64,000 nt of DNA from Schistocephalus solidus. Taxonomy: Eukaryota; Platyhelminthes; Cestoda; Diphyllobothriidea; Diphyllobothriidae. The translations under genes and the position numbers were made by a program. Below the pieces are notes generated by a model. It was not told the origin of the DNA. It saw only the letters and a list, made by a program, of their open reading frames with translations, and searched no databases. This document shows, piece after piece, positions 11,301-22,400 of this stretch. Where the stretch lies: positions 97,501-161,500 of the forward strand of contig WEDG01009072.1 in NCBI GenBank assembly GCA_017591395.1, read 5' to 3'. Positions within the stretch are counted from its first letter, which is position 1. Each line of letters starts with the position of its first letter.

Positions 11301-13768
11301 AAGACGTTTTTCAAAATTTTTCTGCAGGGAAGTGACTATTTTATTCCTTTTCTATGCATTAAGATGCAGTTAAACACGAAGATTTTGAAGTTGGCACATT
11401 TTGTAAGCAGAATCATCACAAAAGAAACGTTTTGCTAAGGTCACCTGGCAAACGTCCGGTCAGTTCCCAGGGAAATGTATCCTCATTATTATATACAGCC
11501 ACAAACATACTCTTTTCAGGTACTATGATAACTATTCTCCGTCAAGATAATTATGAATTTTCAGGTAGCATTGGTGGTCATGGGATTTTATGGCCTTCTC
11601 CGTATCGCCATGAATACTTCTTAAGTTATTTGCTGCTTGGAAACGATTGTACAAAAGCCATAGGTTATGTTTCTTGTGCTTTCGTGAGCTTTCGTTTTAG
11701 CAGACATCTCACGTTTTAACCCATGTACTGGTTTATGGGTCATTTTTTCCCTAGGTGACGTTTTTGTTCAAGTCAAAGGCTCGAATCAATAAAAGCGATG
11801 CAAGCAACAAGAGTCTGTGAATGTAATTGTAGCTTGAACTCCAGCAAAAAACGCTCCATAATAAATGTGATCTCTGAAAAAGCGTTTTACTGGAATATTT
11901 TGCAGAAAAATTCCTGCAAGAAGAATTCCTGCAGGGAGAATTAGAAAAAAATAAAGCATTGTGCCAGTTCATGTTGTTTCCAGACGGATTTTAAAAATGT
12001 CTTCATCGCAAACGCAAGAACGTCCTTTGATCTTTACTTCGATCAGCCTTTGCTATATTTGCCCAATTCCAGACCCGTTCGCTGAAACTATGTGTGGTAC
12101 AGGGTACAGAGTATGATATAAGACTGTTTCTCCCACGACTGATGCGAGCATAGTATCTTTTTTCAAATTAACTAATGGTTGAAGTTAAGTCGCACGAAAA
12201 TATCTAAGTTTGTACCGAACATTTTGAGCAGCCATTTGACGGAAAGATCTTCGCCGTTGTACGTGGAATATTCGCATCGCGCTAAAATAAACGGCGGGAT
12301 AAAGGCACATTACCTTTTCACAGTTATTTCTGTGCTTTGCGACATAAAATCGCATAAATTTTCAAGTCCGAATTTTGAAGAAGAGCAAGAAGAAGAAGAA
12401 CAATCAGATTCCGCTTTTCGGCAATAATGTGTTTATTTAACTCTCAGCTTGCCAGATTTTTGCAGACTTTAAAACTGAGTTGCATGTCGGTGAGGATCGT
12501 TTTAGCAGTAAATGGAAATTAACAGAATGGTAAATTGTCTCGGAGACAGAAAGTAGCTGATTTGTGGTTGACATGAGATGAGAGAGGAGGGCTATAGGTG
12601 AGCAGCGTTCATTCAATAGGAAAAATGAACAGCATCTGACTTTATCCAAACTGACCGATTGAATTTTGGTCATTATCCTTCTTTTTTGTGTTCACCTGTC
12701 CTATCCTACTTGCATATTGTCACGTTTGTCATTAAAGCTCAGCATATACATTGCAGGCAGGGTATATTTCCTTTCTAATGCGGCTTTTGTCTTTTCCATT
12801 CTTGTTTTAAAATCGCTGTAAGTAGTCTTTTGAAAATAGCCTTCCAAGACCTGGTTTAATTGTTTTAGAACTTCCAAGCGTACTCACTGTTAAATTAATC
12901 AAGAAGAGTCTCCTAAAACATGTGGGAAATATTAGTAGGCTCCGACCCTACTAGGCAGAGAGTTGACATTACTGGTCACTTCAGTCAGCACTGTTGACGA
13001 AGAATGACAATAACTCGAAAAATAAGCACGTTAAGAGCCGGGTCAGCTTTTAGCTCATCAGATAACTGAAGAGATGAGCTAATCTGCCCTCCTGAACACT
13101 TCAAGGCGAGTGAATACCCGGTTTTCTTTCACGATCAAAAGAGATCCCGGGCAAAAGGGATGAGGACTACAATTAACTACCTAACCTCAACTTGAAACGT
13201 CCTCCGATAGATCAAGAAAGTCACTGACTCAATCTATAAAGTACTTTATCTCTCGGGGTGAGCAGGATTTGCCTCAACATTCCATTTTGCATCGAAATAA
13301 AATCAAAATGTGACGTCTGAGCAGTTGTCAATAAAGGCTACTGCAAATATACTGATTATAACTACGTCAGAGCAACTAGAAGTAAACTGTAATGAGGTCA
13401 GAAAAACTACTAATTACCAACGGGGAAACTAAACCCAAATTTTCAGATTTAATGCGCATTCAGCAGAAATTCTAAGACCGAATGAAGTACTCAATAGATG
13501 GTATAGTTCCACAAATTAACTCACTTGCGTAATTTTTCACCATACTGACAGTTTAGGGGATAGCTAAAAGCACAGACACGCGTTTTTGACCGACCTTGTG
13601 CCGCTGCCTGACGCCGCGACGCCGCTGCGAGGGGTTCAGTCCCCTCAGCGTTTTGCATGTGTTTTCTAGTATATATACTCCAGTTTTATCCTAATGAGGA
13701 GAAAAGCTTTCAGGTGCGTCAGTAAGCTGCACAACATCGCCAAAACAGGTTGTTTTGGGCTTCCATTG
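11301..13768. other. Intronic DNA, mostly unassigned
   Basis: AT-rich. A GAA-rich patch at 12377-12405 and a 15-base near-duplication (AATTCCTGCA twice, about 11908-11935) are the only local structures seen. Part of it (12270-12390) resembles 35435-35560. No gene is supported. Confidence 0.5.
12270..12390 (+). repeat. Degenerate interspersed repeat shared with 35435-35560
   Basis: GGAATATTCGCA, a T-rich TTT..C.TTATT stretch, ACATAAAATCGCA and a TC.GAATTTT-like word occur in the same order at both places. The copies are diverged. No terminal structure is seen. Confidence 0.4.
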
Positions 13769-13877
13769 TTGAATGCTCACCGATCGTTAACGCAATTCAC
13801 TAGTCCTGATCTGTCTTGGACTTACTCTAGAGCCCCACCAACAGCCGCATAGCGGCTAGCAGTAGTAGAGGCAGAAA
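13769..13877 (-). mobile_element. Arg-tRNA-like SINE, 3' part
   Basis: On the minus strand this is the tail of the SINE (words AGCCGC..GGC, GAGCCC-like, ACTAG and CGATCGGTGAGCATTC). It faces the head at 13891 in inverted orientation, so the locus is rearranged or a double insertion. It lies in the calcium sensor intron. Confidence 0.8.
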
Positions 13878-13890
13878 ACCAATGAAATGC

Positions 13891-14063
13891 AAAACTGGCA
13901 AGACAACGAACCCGTGGCTCCATGTTTATAGCGTTGGACTTCTGATCAACAGGCCTCGGGTTTGAACCTCGGGTGGGCACCAGCTGGTGTTTGGTGTGAC
14001 TGACTGATGATGGCTTATGGGCCAGAAATGGATTTCAGTCTCCTTGATCTTTTTTGGCATTGT
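13891..14063 (+). mobile_element. Arg-tRNA-like SINE, tRNA head and body
   Basis: GGCAAGACAACGAACCCGTGG leads into a tRNA-like head containing AGCGTTGGACTTCTGATC (anticodon-arm equivalent of tRNA-Arg UCU) and the B box GGGTTTGAACC. The body carries GACTGACTGATGATGGC and GCCAGAAATGG...TTCAGTC. The A box is eroded (CTCCATGTTTATAGC). It is in sense with the calcium sensor gene. Confidence 0.85.
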
Positions 14064-14984
14064 TATTGTACCTGGGCTGTCAGTGTGGTAAATAATTACG
14101 TATTTGTACACTGCCGACTGCTTTTTTGTAGTTTGTGAACATTAGGTGGTTATACCGCAGTACCTGGTGAATTTTATTTCAAATATTCATGGGGCATTTT
14201 ACATTGAGCCTTTAAAGGTCCGATGCGAAGGATTTACTCCAAATGCGCGCATTGATTTCCTCGAAAATCAAACAACACATTAGCTTACTCAGTCGTCAAA
14301 CCGAAGTCTCTTTGGTCTCCTCAGTCCACCGTCATCTCATTCACTAAGTAGGTCACCTAGGGGAGCATAAATAGCATCAATACTTAAAAGCCGTTGAGTT
14401 AGTAGACTGAGCAGTTATCACAGAGGTCCAGTAACCCTCCCATGAGCCAATACTGCACTGTCACAACAACCAGACAATGATCAAAAATATATGGAGGAAG
14501 AATATATAGTAAAATTACAGATAACGAAGATGGCCTTCCGTTTACCGGGCCTTTAAAAATCTGTTTGATCTTGCCAGCAGGTAGCAGACCCCGTCTTTTG
14601 AAAAGGTAGCCAGTTAATACACATTCCAGAGAGAATTCCACCCTTATAAATTAAGCATACTGTTCGCTATTTTCGTCAATACAACTTTCAAACTTTTCAT
14701 ATGCACAACCGGAAAAAGCCTGAGGAGAATAGAAATGACATGCAAGAGGTGAATACTAGCCATTTATCCATCAGTTTACACTTAATATCATTTATTAAGT
14801 AGTATGGTTTTCTCGCTCATTAAATGCGTCTTTAGGTGGCCAGATGTTCCCGAGTAATGCAGGTTCGCATGTAGATCGATTTATTCTGTTCTATATCGCG
14901 TAGACATGCTGATGTTGATCGACACGGTAAATTAGTAAATACGATCTTGCTCTGGCTTTTCTACATTTTCGGATCTTATTTTAG
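14064..14984. other. Last part of the intron, nothing recognised
   Basis: AT-rich sequence up to the acceptor at 14984. The minus-strand open frame at 14399-14641 shows no family resemblance. Confidence 0.6.
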
Positions 14985-15173
14985 GCCATCTATAGCATGT
15001 TGGGTGCCGATGAGTCAACAGTTGATCTTACACCCGAGGCAAGAACAGAGGAGATATTCGAGAAGATGGACTTCAATCACGATGGTGTACTCACCCGAAA
15101 AGAATTCATGGACGGATGCATTGCTGATCAACAGCTCTATTCCATGCTGTTGGCCGATGATTCAAACGAATAG
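14985..15173 (+). CDS. Neuronal calcium sensor protein, last coding exon with stop codon
   Basis: This exon encodes the C-terminal 62 residues and a TAG stop at 15171-15173. It starts AIYSMLG, which completes the family's EIIxAIYxM helix when joined to ...EMVEIIK of the 6283-6555 exon. EF4 is at exon residues 29-40 (DFNHDGVLTRKE) with all acidic ligands and the position-12 glutamate, so EF2, EF3 and EF4 all look competent for calcium. The linker DLTPEARTEEIFEKM matches the usual TPEKR..KIF region. The tail GCIADQQLYSMLLADDSNE diverges from the common GAKSDPSIVxLLQ tail of hippocalcin, neurocalcin and VILIP, hinting at a lineage-specific member. The acceptor is a T-rich tract ending ttttag at 14984. 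With the missing N-terminus the protein would be about 190 residues, the normal family size. No frameshift or premature stop is present, so I take it as functional. Confidence 0.94.
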   Translation, partial: AIYSMLGADESTVDLTPEARTEEIFEKMDFNHDGVLTRKEFMDGCIADQQLYSMLLADDSNE

Positions 15174-15560
15174 GATTCCTCCCACTCTTTCTCCTCCTCC
15201 GCCACCGTTACCATGACCTGACTCGCTCCTGAAAATGGGCCTTCGCATATGCGATGTGTCAAGACACCTGTCGTTGGATTCATATTGCCCGCAGGTGACT
15301 GTTCCTGTCGTCGCCCCGCCCCTCTCCCGATTTCAGGCCCCCGTTCCGTTTCCTCCTTCTCGCTCCCTTTCATCGTGTACCTACTCCGTGCATGTATCTG
15401 TACGAATGTGTGTGTGTGTGTGGATGGAACCTACGTTCTAAAATTTATATCTTAATAAATAGGTACAATATACATATATCTCTATATATGCGTGTGTGTG
15501 TGTGTGTGTGCGTGGGCACACACACACAGAGAGGTCAAATTCTACAAATAAAAATCTCGA
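15174..15560 (+). promoter_or_regulatory. 3' untranslated region with two candidate polyadenylation signals
   Basis: A C/T-rich stretch follows the stop codon. AATAAA hexamers occur at 15454-15459 and 15547-15552, about 280 and 375 bases beyond the stop, and are the likely cleavage signals. Between them lies a GT run directly followed by a CA run (about 15489-15530). No other exon of this gene is expected downstream. The actual 3' end cannot be set without transcript data. Confidence 0.5.
15489..15530. repeat. (GT)n/(CA)n back-to-back microsatellite hairpin
   Basis: A GT run of about ten units is separated by a short cgtggg spacer from a CA run of about six units. Transcribed, the two runs can pair into a hairpin. 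It falls between the two poly(A) hexamers of the calcium sensor gene. Confidence 0.8.
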
Positions 15561-15780
15561 AATGGTCCAACCGAATCCGTCACATATGTACATCTGTCCG
15601 TATTCATGTTTGTTGTTCCTATTTACTTTTTTAGCTTTATTGGGCAGACAAATATATGCAATCTGCATACAATCGCTGCAATTTTTTCCCTTGTCACCTC
15701 CTTTCTTACTTCCATCTTTTCTTGGATTCAGCAGTTCGTTTTCTCCCTAAACTCTTGCCATCTTTGAAAAAACCCGTTGG

Positions 15781-15783
<3 letters not shown>

Positions 15784-15858
<75 letters not shown>
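15784..15858. repeat. (TA)n microsatellite, 75 bases uninterrupted
   Basis: About 37 perfect AT units run without interruption about 600 bases beyond the stop codon of the calcium sensor gene. Open frames through it are artefacts of the repeat. Confidence 0.97.
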
Positions 15859-15860
<2 letters not shown>

Positions 15861-17460
15861 CATATTTGTTTTGAAATCAAGATGCCTGCTTTTCGGTTGT
15901 CTCTTTATTCTGCCTCACTGCATTCTTCTACGGAAGGAATTCCCTCCATTTGATGTGTGATTTCTCTTCTTGAATGACTGAACTGGAGATACAGTTTCGA
16001 GTATGAAAAAGAGTATGCTCTATTGCAACTGCGTTGTCAAAAATTATGCAAATTTTGCTCCAACATGCCTAACTTAAAGACGTGCCTTCCCGTTCCACTC
16101 TTGCATTTTCGTCCCATCAAAAAAACACGCCCAAAAAGGTTGGTTTCCACTTCTACCGGATGGACCGATTTCGCCAACCTAAATCGTGGGAGGAGGCAAG
16201 GTGCAGGGCAAGAAAAAAAATTTCCTCCACGTAGCGGACCACTGGTTTTACGCTAGAAAAACTGGGGAACGGGTGGCAGTCATTAGGTCTGTGTTGTACT
16301 TACTTTCCAGGACCAAAAGGAGCCTCGTGACTCTTTACAGTCCGGTTGAGTTGCTGTCCCAACCGCGTGGAAATTGCATCTAAAACTGTGAGTTCAGCAG
16401 GCAGGGTGAATCGTAAGATTTCAGGCATTACTAGTGCTTACTGTGAAATAGTTGGCTTGAGTAAGCGTCCGCTTCAAATTTAATAATTGAAAATTTGAAA
16501 TTTTTTCATTATGCCTACAACCTGCAGCAATAACAGCACAGGTCAGAGTTATGCTTGGTCTTATGGCGTTGGAATTCCCGATTTTCTGTGTCTGGAAAAG
16601 GAAATGCGGGCCTGCGCGTTTGGAAGGGAGTTCCTGTGGGCGGTCATCTGATGACGGAAGCCGGCTGAGCAAAATATTTCAGACTTTGAAAAGACTGCTT
16701 TCTGCCTATTTGACCCATTACTGGAATTTTAACGCAAATGTAGGAAGCTCAGAGGAATCAGCGTGGTGGTGACAAATGAGGCAGAATCAGTTCCATAGTC
16801 GCAACTACTTCTGGAATATGAAAACTTCGTAATGCAGGTGATCATCGGCCAAATTCCAGCAAGTACAAGAACACTGCCTAAAATTTTATCCCGATATCAA
16901 GTGTATTAATGGGGGGAAAGGATTCCGAGGCCCCCATTTTGCCTTTTTGGCTTTGTTATTCGTGTTTATCAAGGAACAATACTGGCTTGTAAGTGGATAA
17001 TGAGGGGCTATTCAGTTGGCAGCAAACTTTTACCATTCTAAGGCTTTCGTGGATCCGCTTACGAGCGTGCTCGTCCTGTCTTGCCATCGGGCTCAGTTGA
17101 GCGCTCTCACGGTGGTTGCAAGTGGAGAGAATGGAAGAGCGATTGTCATCAGATAGCCATTTTCAATGTCCTTTACTGAATTGGATGCACTGTAAGCCCG
17201 CAGTCTATGAACAAGCACAGGGACCTTCCGTGCCCATATTCTGCGCTGAGAATTTGCCTGAGCAGAGGAATCACTCACATGATGAGGCCGGGGGCAACCA
17301 ACGTTTCCATGGCCAGCCAACCAAATTCTCGAGTTTTTATCTCGCTAACATCCAACACGGATGGTTTTATTTCTGCAATTAACGACTTGGATGGCCAAAC
17401 CACCATAGCATCAATTTCGTCCCTCAGTGGGGCTCGCGAAAGCTACCCATTAGAGTATGC
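15859..17460. other. Intergenic DNA, no gene recognised
   Basis: Several short overlapping open frames exist, none with recognisable domains. The last 400 bases may be the outer part of the Penelope-like terminal repeat that becomes recognisable at 17483, but I could not match it to another copy here. Confidence 0.5.
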
Positions 17461-17482
17461 ACGTGGTTGTATAATCACTGCG

Positions 17483-17610
17483 TCCTATAAATACTGCACT
17501 ACCTGGTCTGCGACTGTCACTGATGATGGGTTCGAGTGGGAATTCAAAAGGTTGGACCGATAAAAAAATTTTCAGTGATCGCATCTTATCCTTCTGAGTC
17601 ATTTCTTATC
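17483..17610 (+). mobile_element. Penelope-like terminal repeat
   Basis: CCTATAAATACTGCACTACC, CTGATGATGGGTTC, a five-base loop, GAATTCAAAAGG, an ACCGATAAA word and GTGATCGCATCTTATCC give the family order. The first box (CTGATGA) is intact and the second (GAAA) is changed. It is a solo copy; no endonuclease remnant was seen beside it. Confidence 0.75.
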
Positions 17611-17774
17611 CCAGTTTCCAAATCAATGCGCTCGTCGACCGTTGCTGTTCTTAAAAATTTAACCAATTTGAGTAGGTCCTTAGATTTTGTTACCGAAATT
17701 TGAGTGGGTGCTATGACGTACGTTTGCTGTTGTTGTCGTTTGTGAGTTAATTCGATGAGTATAAAGCCGTCTAC

Positions 17775-17850
17775 TGAAGAGGAAGAAAAAGAAGAAGAAG
17801 AAGAAGAAGAAGAAGAAGAAGAAGAAAAAAGAAGAAGAAGAAGGAAAGAA
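17775..17850. repeat. (GAA)n microsatellite
   Basis: About 75 bases of near-perfect GAA, interrupted twice by extra A. The poly-serine reading on the minus strand is an artefact. It lies 165 bases after a Penelope-like terminal repeat that ends in a TCTTCTTC-type tract in other copies. Confidence 0.95.
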
Positions 17851-18504
17851 TTTAATAGAGATTTATGTTGAATATCACAATCCAAGGTCCCTTGTTTTTG
17901 CACAAGAACATTTTCAAGTCTCTTCTGGAAGGCGAAAATCGGATTTTGTGGCCCAGATAATCAGATGATAAATTGCATTGTTGTCAGTAAAAAGGGGTCG
18001 TTTTGCCGTAAAAATACGAACTTAACTTGTTTAGCAGGAGTTTGTTTTAAATCACTGAGAATTTTAAAAAAAACAAAAAGTTATAAAGATATTCGTGACA
18101 ATGTGTCCCTTTTCTGTGTCCGGTTGTGCGATAACGATTTCACGGTAATTTATATCTGCAGTGAATTAGTAAGGGATGCTGCAAGTAGCTAGCTGGCTAG
18201 CTAGTATTATTCATACAAGTGTGCTTGGAAATAAACGAAGCGGACCAGAACGATTCGGGAGTAGGCATGACAACGCCCTACACCAAAAAGTAGCTTATCT
18301 ACACGTTAAGGCTATTCACGGGAAAAAGAGGTTGAATTACATCAGCAAAAGGCGATGATCAAGCCGTTCTCAAGTTTAAACGTATTTTATAAGTTTTTAT
18401 TTATAGTAAGTTATTTTGTCCACGCACGCTCATTCTAAAAGGGCATGTACTTCTGCGATGTCATCTTGTTGTACCAACATTAACTGCATGAGATTTTATG
18501 AGAT

Positions 18505-20735
18505 ACAGCCCGTTATGCGAAATCAGCCCACACTGCGTCCTGAAGAGTTTTACAAGAGTAGATAAGTGGCCGTTGTTAAAGACAAGTTGTGGTTTAAACT
18601 TTTATATTATGTTGTTTAGAAATACTTAATTTTTTTATAAAAACGGCAAGTTTGGAAAACGTGAAAAATCGGGTTTAGCTGATTACGATGAAGTTCTTAA
18701 TGTACTTAATGCTTTTCTATGTAAACAAACGAGTAAATAAAACAAAAATAGTAGAATTACTTCTAAAAAATATCATTTTCGTATATATTCTGCGGAAGTT
18801 GTCTTACAGAGTAAGGGCAATGAAAAGTACAGCCGTTACCGAACGGCCTTCATTTCGAGTATATATTTTCACACTGTTTCACTAGAATTGGTGGTTTCAT
18901 CTGCCATTGATACAGTGTTTAAGATGCGTTTCACTAAGGCAAACAGAGTTCCGTTTAATTGCGCCGGCAGGGGCGTCACAGAAATAAAATATTTTATAAG
19001 CTGACATGCTGATAGTCCGGTCAGTGAATAATAAATTTCAGTAGAATTGCTAGGTGAAATCGTAAACGTACCATTTCTGTAGATTTTTAGAGGACTTTCC
19101 TTTTTTAAATTTCTTTCTACTTATTCCAGGTTTTCCATACGATGAATTTCAGCTCTTCCTTGAACTGGCGGTAAATACATTACATTTCCTGTGCTTTCTG
19201 TCTATTGCCCATAAATGTAGATTCGGTTGTATGTGCTTAGCAAAGCCTTCAAAATACGATAGATCTTAAAGGCATTTACCACAGTAACGAGTTTTGAGCT
19301 GAAAGTTTCGGTTAGATTTGTAGACTCACCCAACCATGAAAACTCGTTACCGATAAGAATAAACGCCTACAACATAATTCGGCAATTAATTTGCCTAATA
19401 TCGATTTAAAAAATCTTTTAGTAAGTTTAGTCTCTAAATAACACTAATAAGGTATTTCATTGGTCAGGATGCCTTGTATGGTCTCCTAAACAGGACAGGG
19501 GAAAAGGAAATGCCCCGCTCGCTTAAAAAAGATGGTCTTATGGTAAATTTCAGAAGGGATCAATACACCGCTAACACTCATAAAGCTAAACTGCAACCTC
19601 ACTCTTAACCCTAACCCCACCCTAAACCTAAACGCTACAGTTAAAACGATTATAACTATAACACTTAGCCTCACCATAACTGTACCCCCAACTCTGACTT
19701 CTACCTCAATTTGAAACCTTGCCTTTAACTTAACCCTAGCCCTCAGCTTAATCCAAAAAATAACTTCCTTCGAATTTAAATCAAGTCACATGTATTGTGG
19801 GCAGTTCCTATTCCCGTTTCCTGTTTAGGCGGCCATACACGGCATCATTACCATTACATTGTCAAAGGTCTGCATACTTAGGCATTTTCGAATAAAAATG
19901 GACCATGGACTGATTTTTCGACTTCGCTGAAAAAAGGGGATATAACGTCAGCTGAGAATGAAAGCACTGACTTATTTCTTTCTTTTGGAGCATTTTTCGC
20001 TATGCTTGCTTACTTTTCGACCCACTTCTAAGTTTGCAAATTAACAACCAAGTGGTCGAATATATATTAGGATTCTGCGAAGAAATGTCAGTCTTCTGCC
20101 CTTTTCCTTTCAGTTTCTCGCGTTCCTGAATAGTCAACTGCAGATAGATATTGTCTGGACATCTTTCGTGAACGGCGCGACAGATAACCTTGACGGCATG
20201 TGGCGGCTTTTCATATATATGTTTGTTTACAATCCCAATTATTGGGTGTGCTAAAACGAAATAAACTTGCACAGTTTTTTTGAGTTAATTTAGTATAAGA
20301 CATCAAAAATTTCCAAAACAGAATTTTTAAAAGTAAATCTGTCCTTGTTTTTCCGAAAAAAAAATGTGGTTTTTCATAGATCCATTTACCGGATTTTTCG
20401 TGAACGCAAGATCTAATTTTACGTTCTCTGAAGGGATATATTTACAAAGTTTCAAGCTTTTAATAATATTTCTTTATAGTATAGCGCACGCAAACAAGAA
20501 GGTTTGGTTCAGAAAGTACAATAGCGTAGGAAACCACCTCGAAATGAAGAAACGTCGGATATGGTCCAATTTCGCCCAGTTTTACCTTCAATAAACAGAT
20601 CTGCAATGAACCCTTCCTAAGTAAACTGCTTTTTTGCCTTAAATGAGAACAAAGAAACAATTAAAAACGTCAAATGTGTGCCGTAGTACCATCTTACATT
20701 TCGAGGATGACATTTCATGAGTTCCTGTAAGACTA
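18505..20735 (+). repeat. Unnamed 2.2 kb interspersed repeat, copy A (MITE-interrupted)
   Basis: Collinear with copy B at 26310-28145 from CAGCCC....CTGCGTCCT through GTTTGGAAA.CGTGAAAAATC, GATGAATTTCA.....TCCTTGAA and TTTTACCTTCAATAAACAGATCTG to TTTCATGAGTT/CTACG, and with copies C and D over the last 1.3 kb. No coding frame or terminal inverted repeat is seen. A MITE interrupts it at 19462-19852. It may be a non-autonomous transposon or an old segmental duplication. All four copies point the same way. Confidence 0.75.
19462..19852. mobile_element. MITE copy 1, with 8-bp target-site duplication
   Basis: Left end GGTCAGGATGCCTTGTATGG and right end (reverse complement) GGTAATGATGCCGTGTATGG continue as near-perfect inverted repeats for about 45 bases (..CGCCTAAACAGGA..GGGGAA). 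Flanking ATTTCATT (19454-19461) and ATTACATT (19853-19860) are a one-mismatch 8-bp target duplication. The interior is degenerate TAACCC-like hexamers. There is no coding capacity, so it is non-autonomous. An 8-bp duplication suits hAT-type or similar transposases, but the end sequence alone does not settle the superfamily. Confidence 0.9.
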
Positions 20736-22400
20736 CGAGGACAACCCAGATGGTCACATGCGCAAGTATTTCCCAAGAGATCTCACTGCGCAGATGACGA
20801 CGTTCAAACACTCTCGTCAGTTTATTGTTTGGACGGATGACACTGCACACCATTGACAACAAGGTGTTTATCCACATTTTGTATGATGGTTAAGAGAACA
20901 GTGGCATTCAGTATAATTTTACACTACCATGTTTATATTAATTGGTGTAAAAGGGAATGGATCTGATGAATTTTGAACTTTAAAGTCCACAATGAAGGCA
21001 GCAACCAGCACCTCGGTTGCTGCTTTTAAACTTTTTGTATTCTTACCAAAAGTCTGGCTGTTATCCTTATCAAAACTTTTTTCAGACTCCTCAAAAGATA
21101 TAGGCAGAAGGCAATTTAAACCTTTTTATACGTAATAAAAGATTGCTTTTCTGCTTACTAAGCCCACTAAACAAATCATCATTATTTTTAAGTACTTTTT
21201 CATTCTGGTGAAATCCCTTCGTTATCTGTCCTTATATGTACCCTTACTTATGTTATTTTTAAATATTCGTCTGCTGAAATTCTATTTTTGGGTAAAAATT
21301 ATTATTTCAAAGTCATAAAGAAGCTTATTATATAACTAAGAGAGACTGATTGATAAGCAGAACCATAATTATAAGAAGACTTAGGATCCAAATATTCGCC
21401 TCGAATTAATAAATTATATACCGAACTCTGTCTATTTAAAAAGGGCCCTTTACTTTTTCGGTATAAACTATGGAAGCACACAGGATGGCAAATATATTGT
21501 AATGAGATTTTCATAAATTAAACTAGATACTCCATTGGTGAATCCTCAAAGTTTTTTCACCATGGTATCCTATCAAAGGGCAGCTACATTTTTTCTAACG
21601 TTCTTATTCAGCGGAGGAAATTTTAAGTCGACCACATTAAAAAGCTCCTGACTATCCTTGACTTTATTTAACTGTAGAAGCGTTTCAAATATTCATTTGA
21701 GATTTAATGACCGGCTATCACTGTCATATGCAAGCAACATTTGTTAAGTACTGTTATAAGCATTATATTTGTTATAAGTTATATTCTTATTTATACCCAT
21801 GAAGGTGCATTTGTCCGATTTTTTATATTTTCACAAAAATTTGCCATAGTCTTGCAAGCGTCTAATTCACTTATGCGGCAATTTTAACCGTATGAACCTA
21901 AGTTCTCTTCTACTTTTAGGCTTTTTTGATAGTGGCGCCGGCGCCCCTGTTGATCACATTTTTGGCGAAGATGCAGTATGATACCCAACTCAGGAGACGA
22001 AAACTGCGGGCAACATTTAATGCGGGACCGTTGATAATAGCGGTTTTATGGACAAAGCAAAACGACGGCAAGGCGAGTGGGATAATAGGTTAACATTTAA
22101 AAAATGCTGTATTTTGCAAAGTTTGTTCAACTTAATCCATTTATGACCTTGAAATTGAGCGGAAAATAAAAAATTGTGTTAATCAACGTCAAAACACGCA
22201 CAGGAAAAGAGTAACAACCAATGCCTTTTTCAACTACTATTTATGAATGTAAACATTTTCATACATAACCTGAGTTGCGATAAGAGAATGGCAAGTGGAA
22301 TATGGCATTTTCGCCGTTTACTTAATGTTTCCGTGTAGGTGGTGCAATGGGTTGGATCGAAAAAGCTACCGTAAATAAAGTCAGTGACTAGAAAACCAAG
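20736..22400. other. AT-rich noncoding DNA
   Basis: No gene is recognised. A G/C-rich hairpin followed by TTTT is at 20994-21027, just beyond repeat copy A. Confidence 0.5.

Larger units (their letters stand above)
6556..14984 (+). other. 8.4 kb phase-0 intron of the calcium sensor gene
   Basis: The intron starts gtaagt and ends ttttag. It is bounded by two exons that together rebuild the EF3-to-EF4 connection of the family without a missing or extra residue, so no further coding exon is expected inside. It carries at least three transposon families on both strands, listed separately. The stretches between them (about 6960-8550 and 11300-13770) are AT-rich and show no recognisable coding or RNA signal. 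Confidence 0.85.

Noticed and set aside
17586..17903. Minus-strand frame with a long Ser run
   Set aside because: The Ser run is the GAA microsatellite and nothing else in the frame is recognisable.
19600..19760. Interstitial telomere or chromosome end
   Set aside because: The TAACCC-like words are degenerate and lie inside a MITE with inverted ends and target duplication, so they are element interior, not a telomere.
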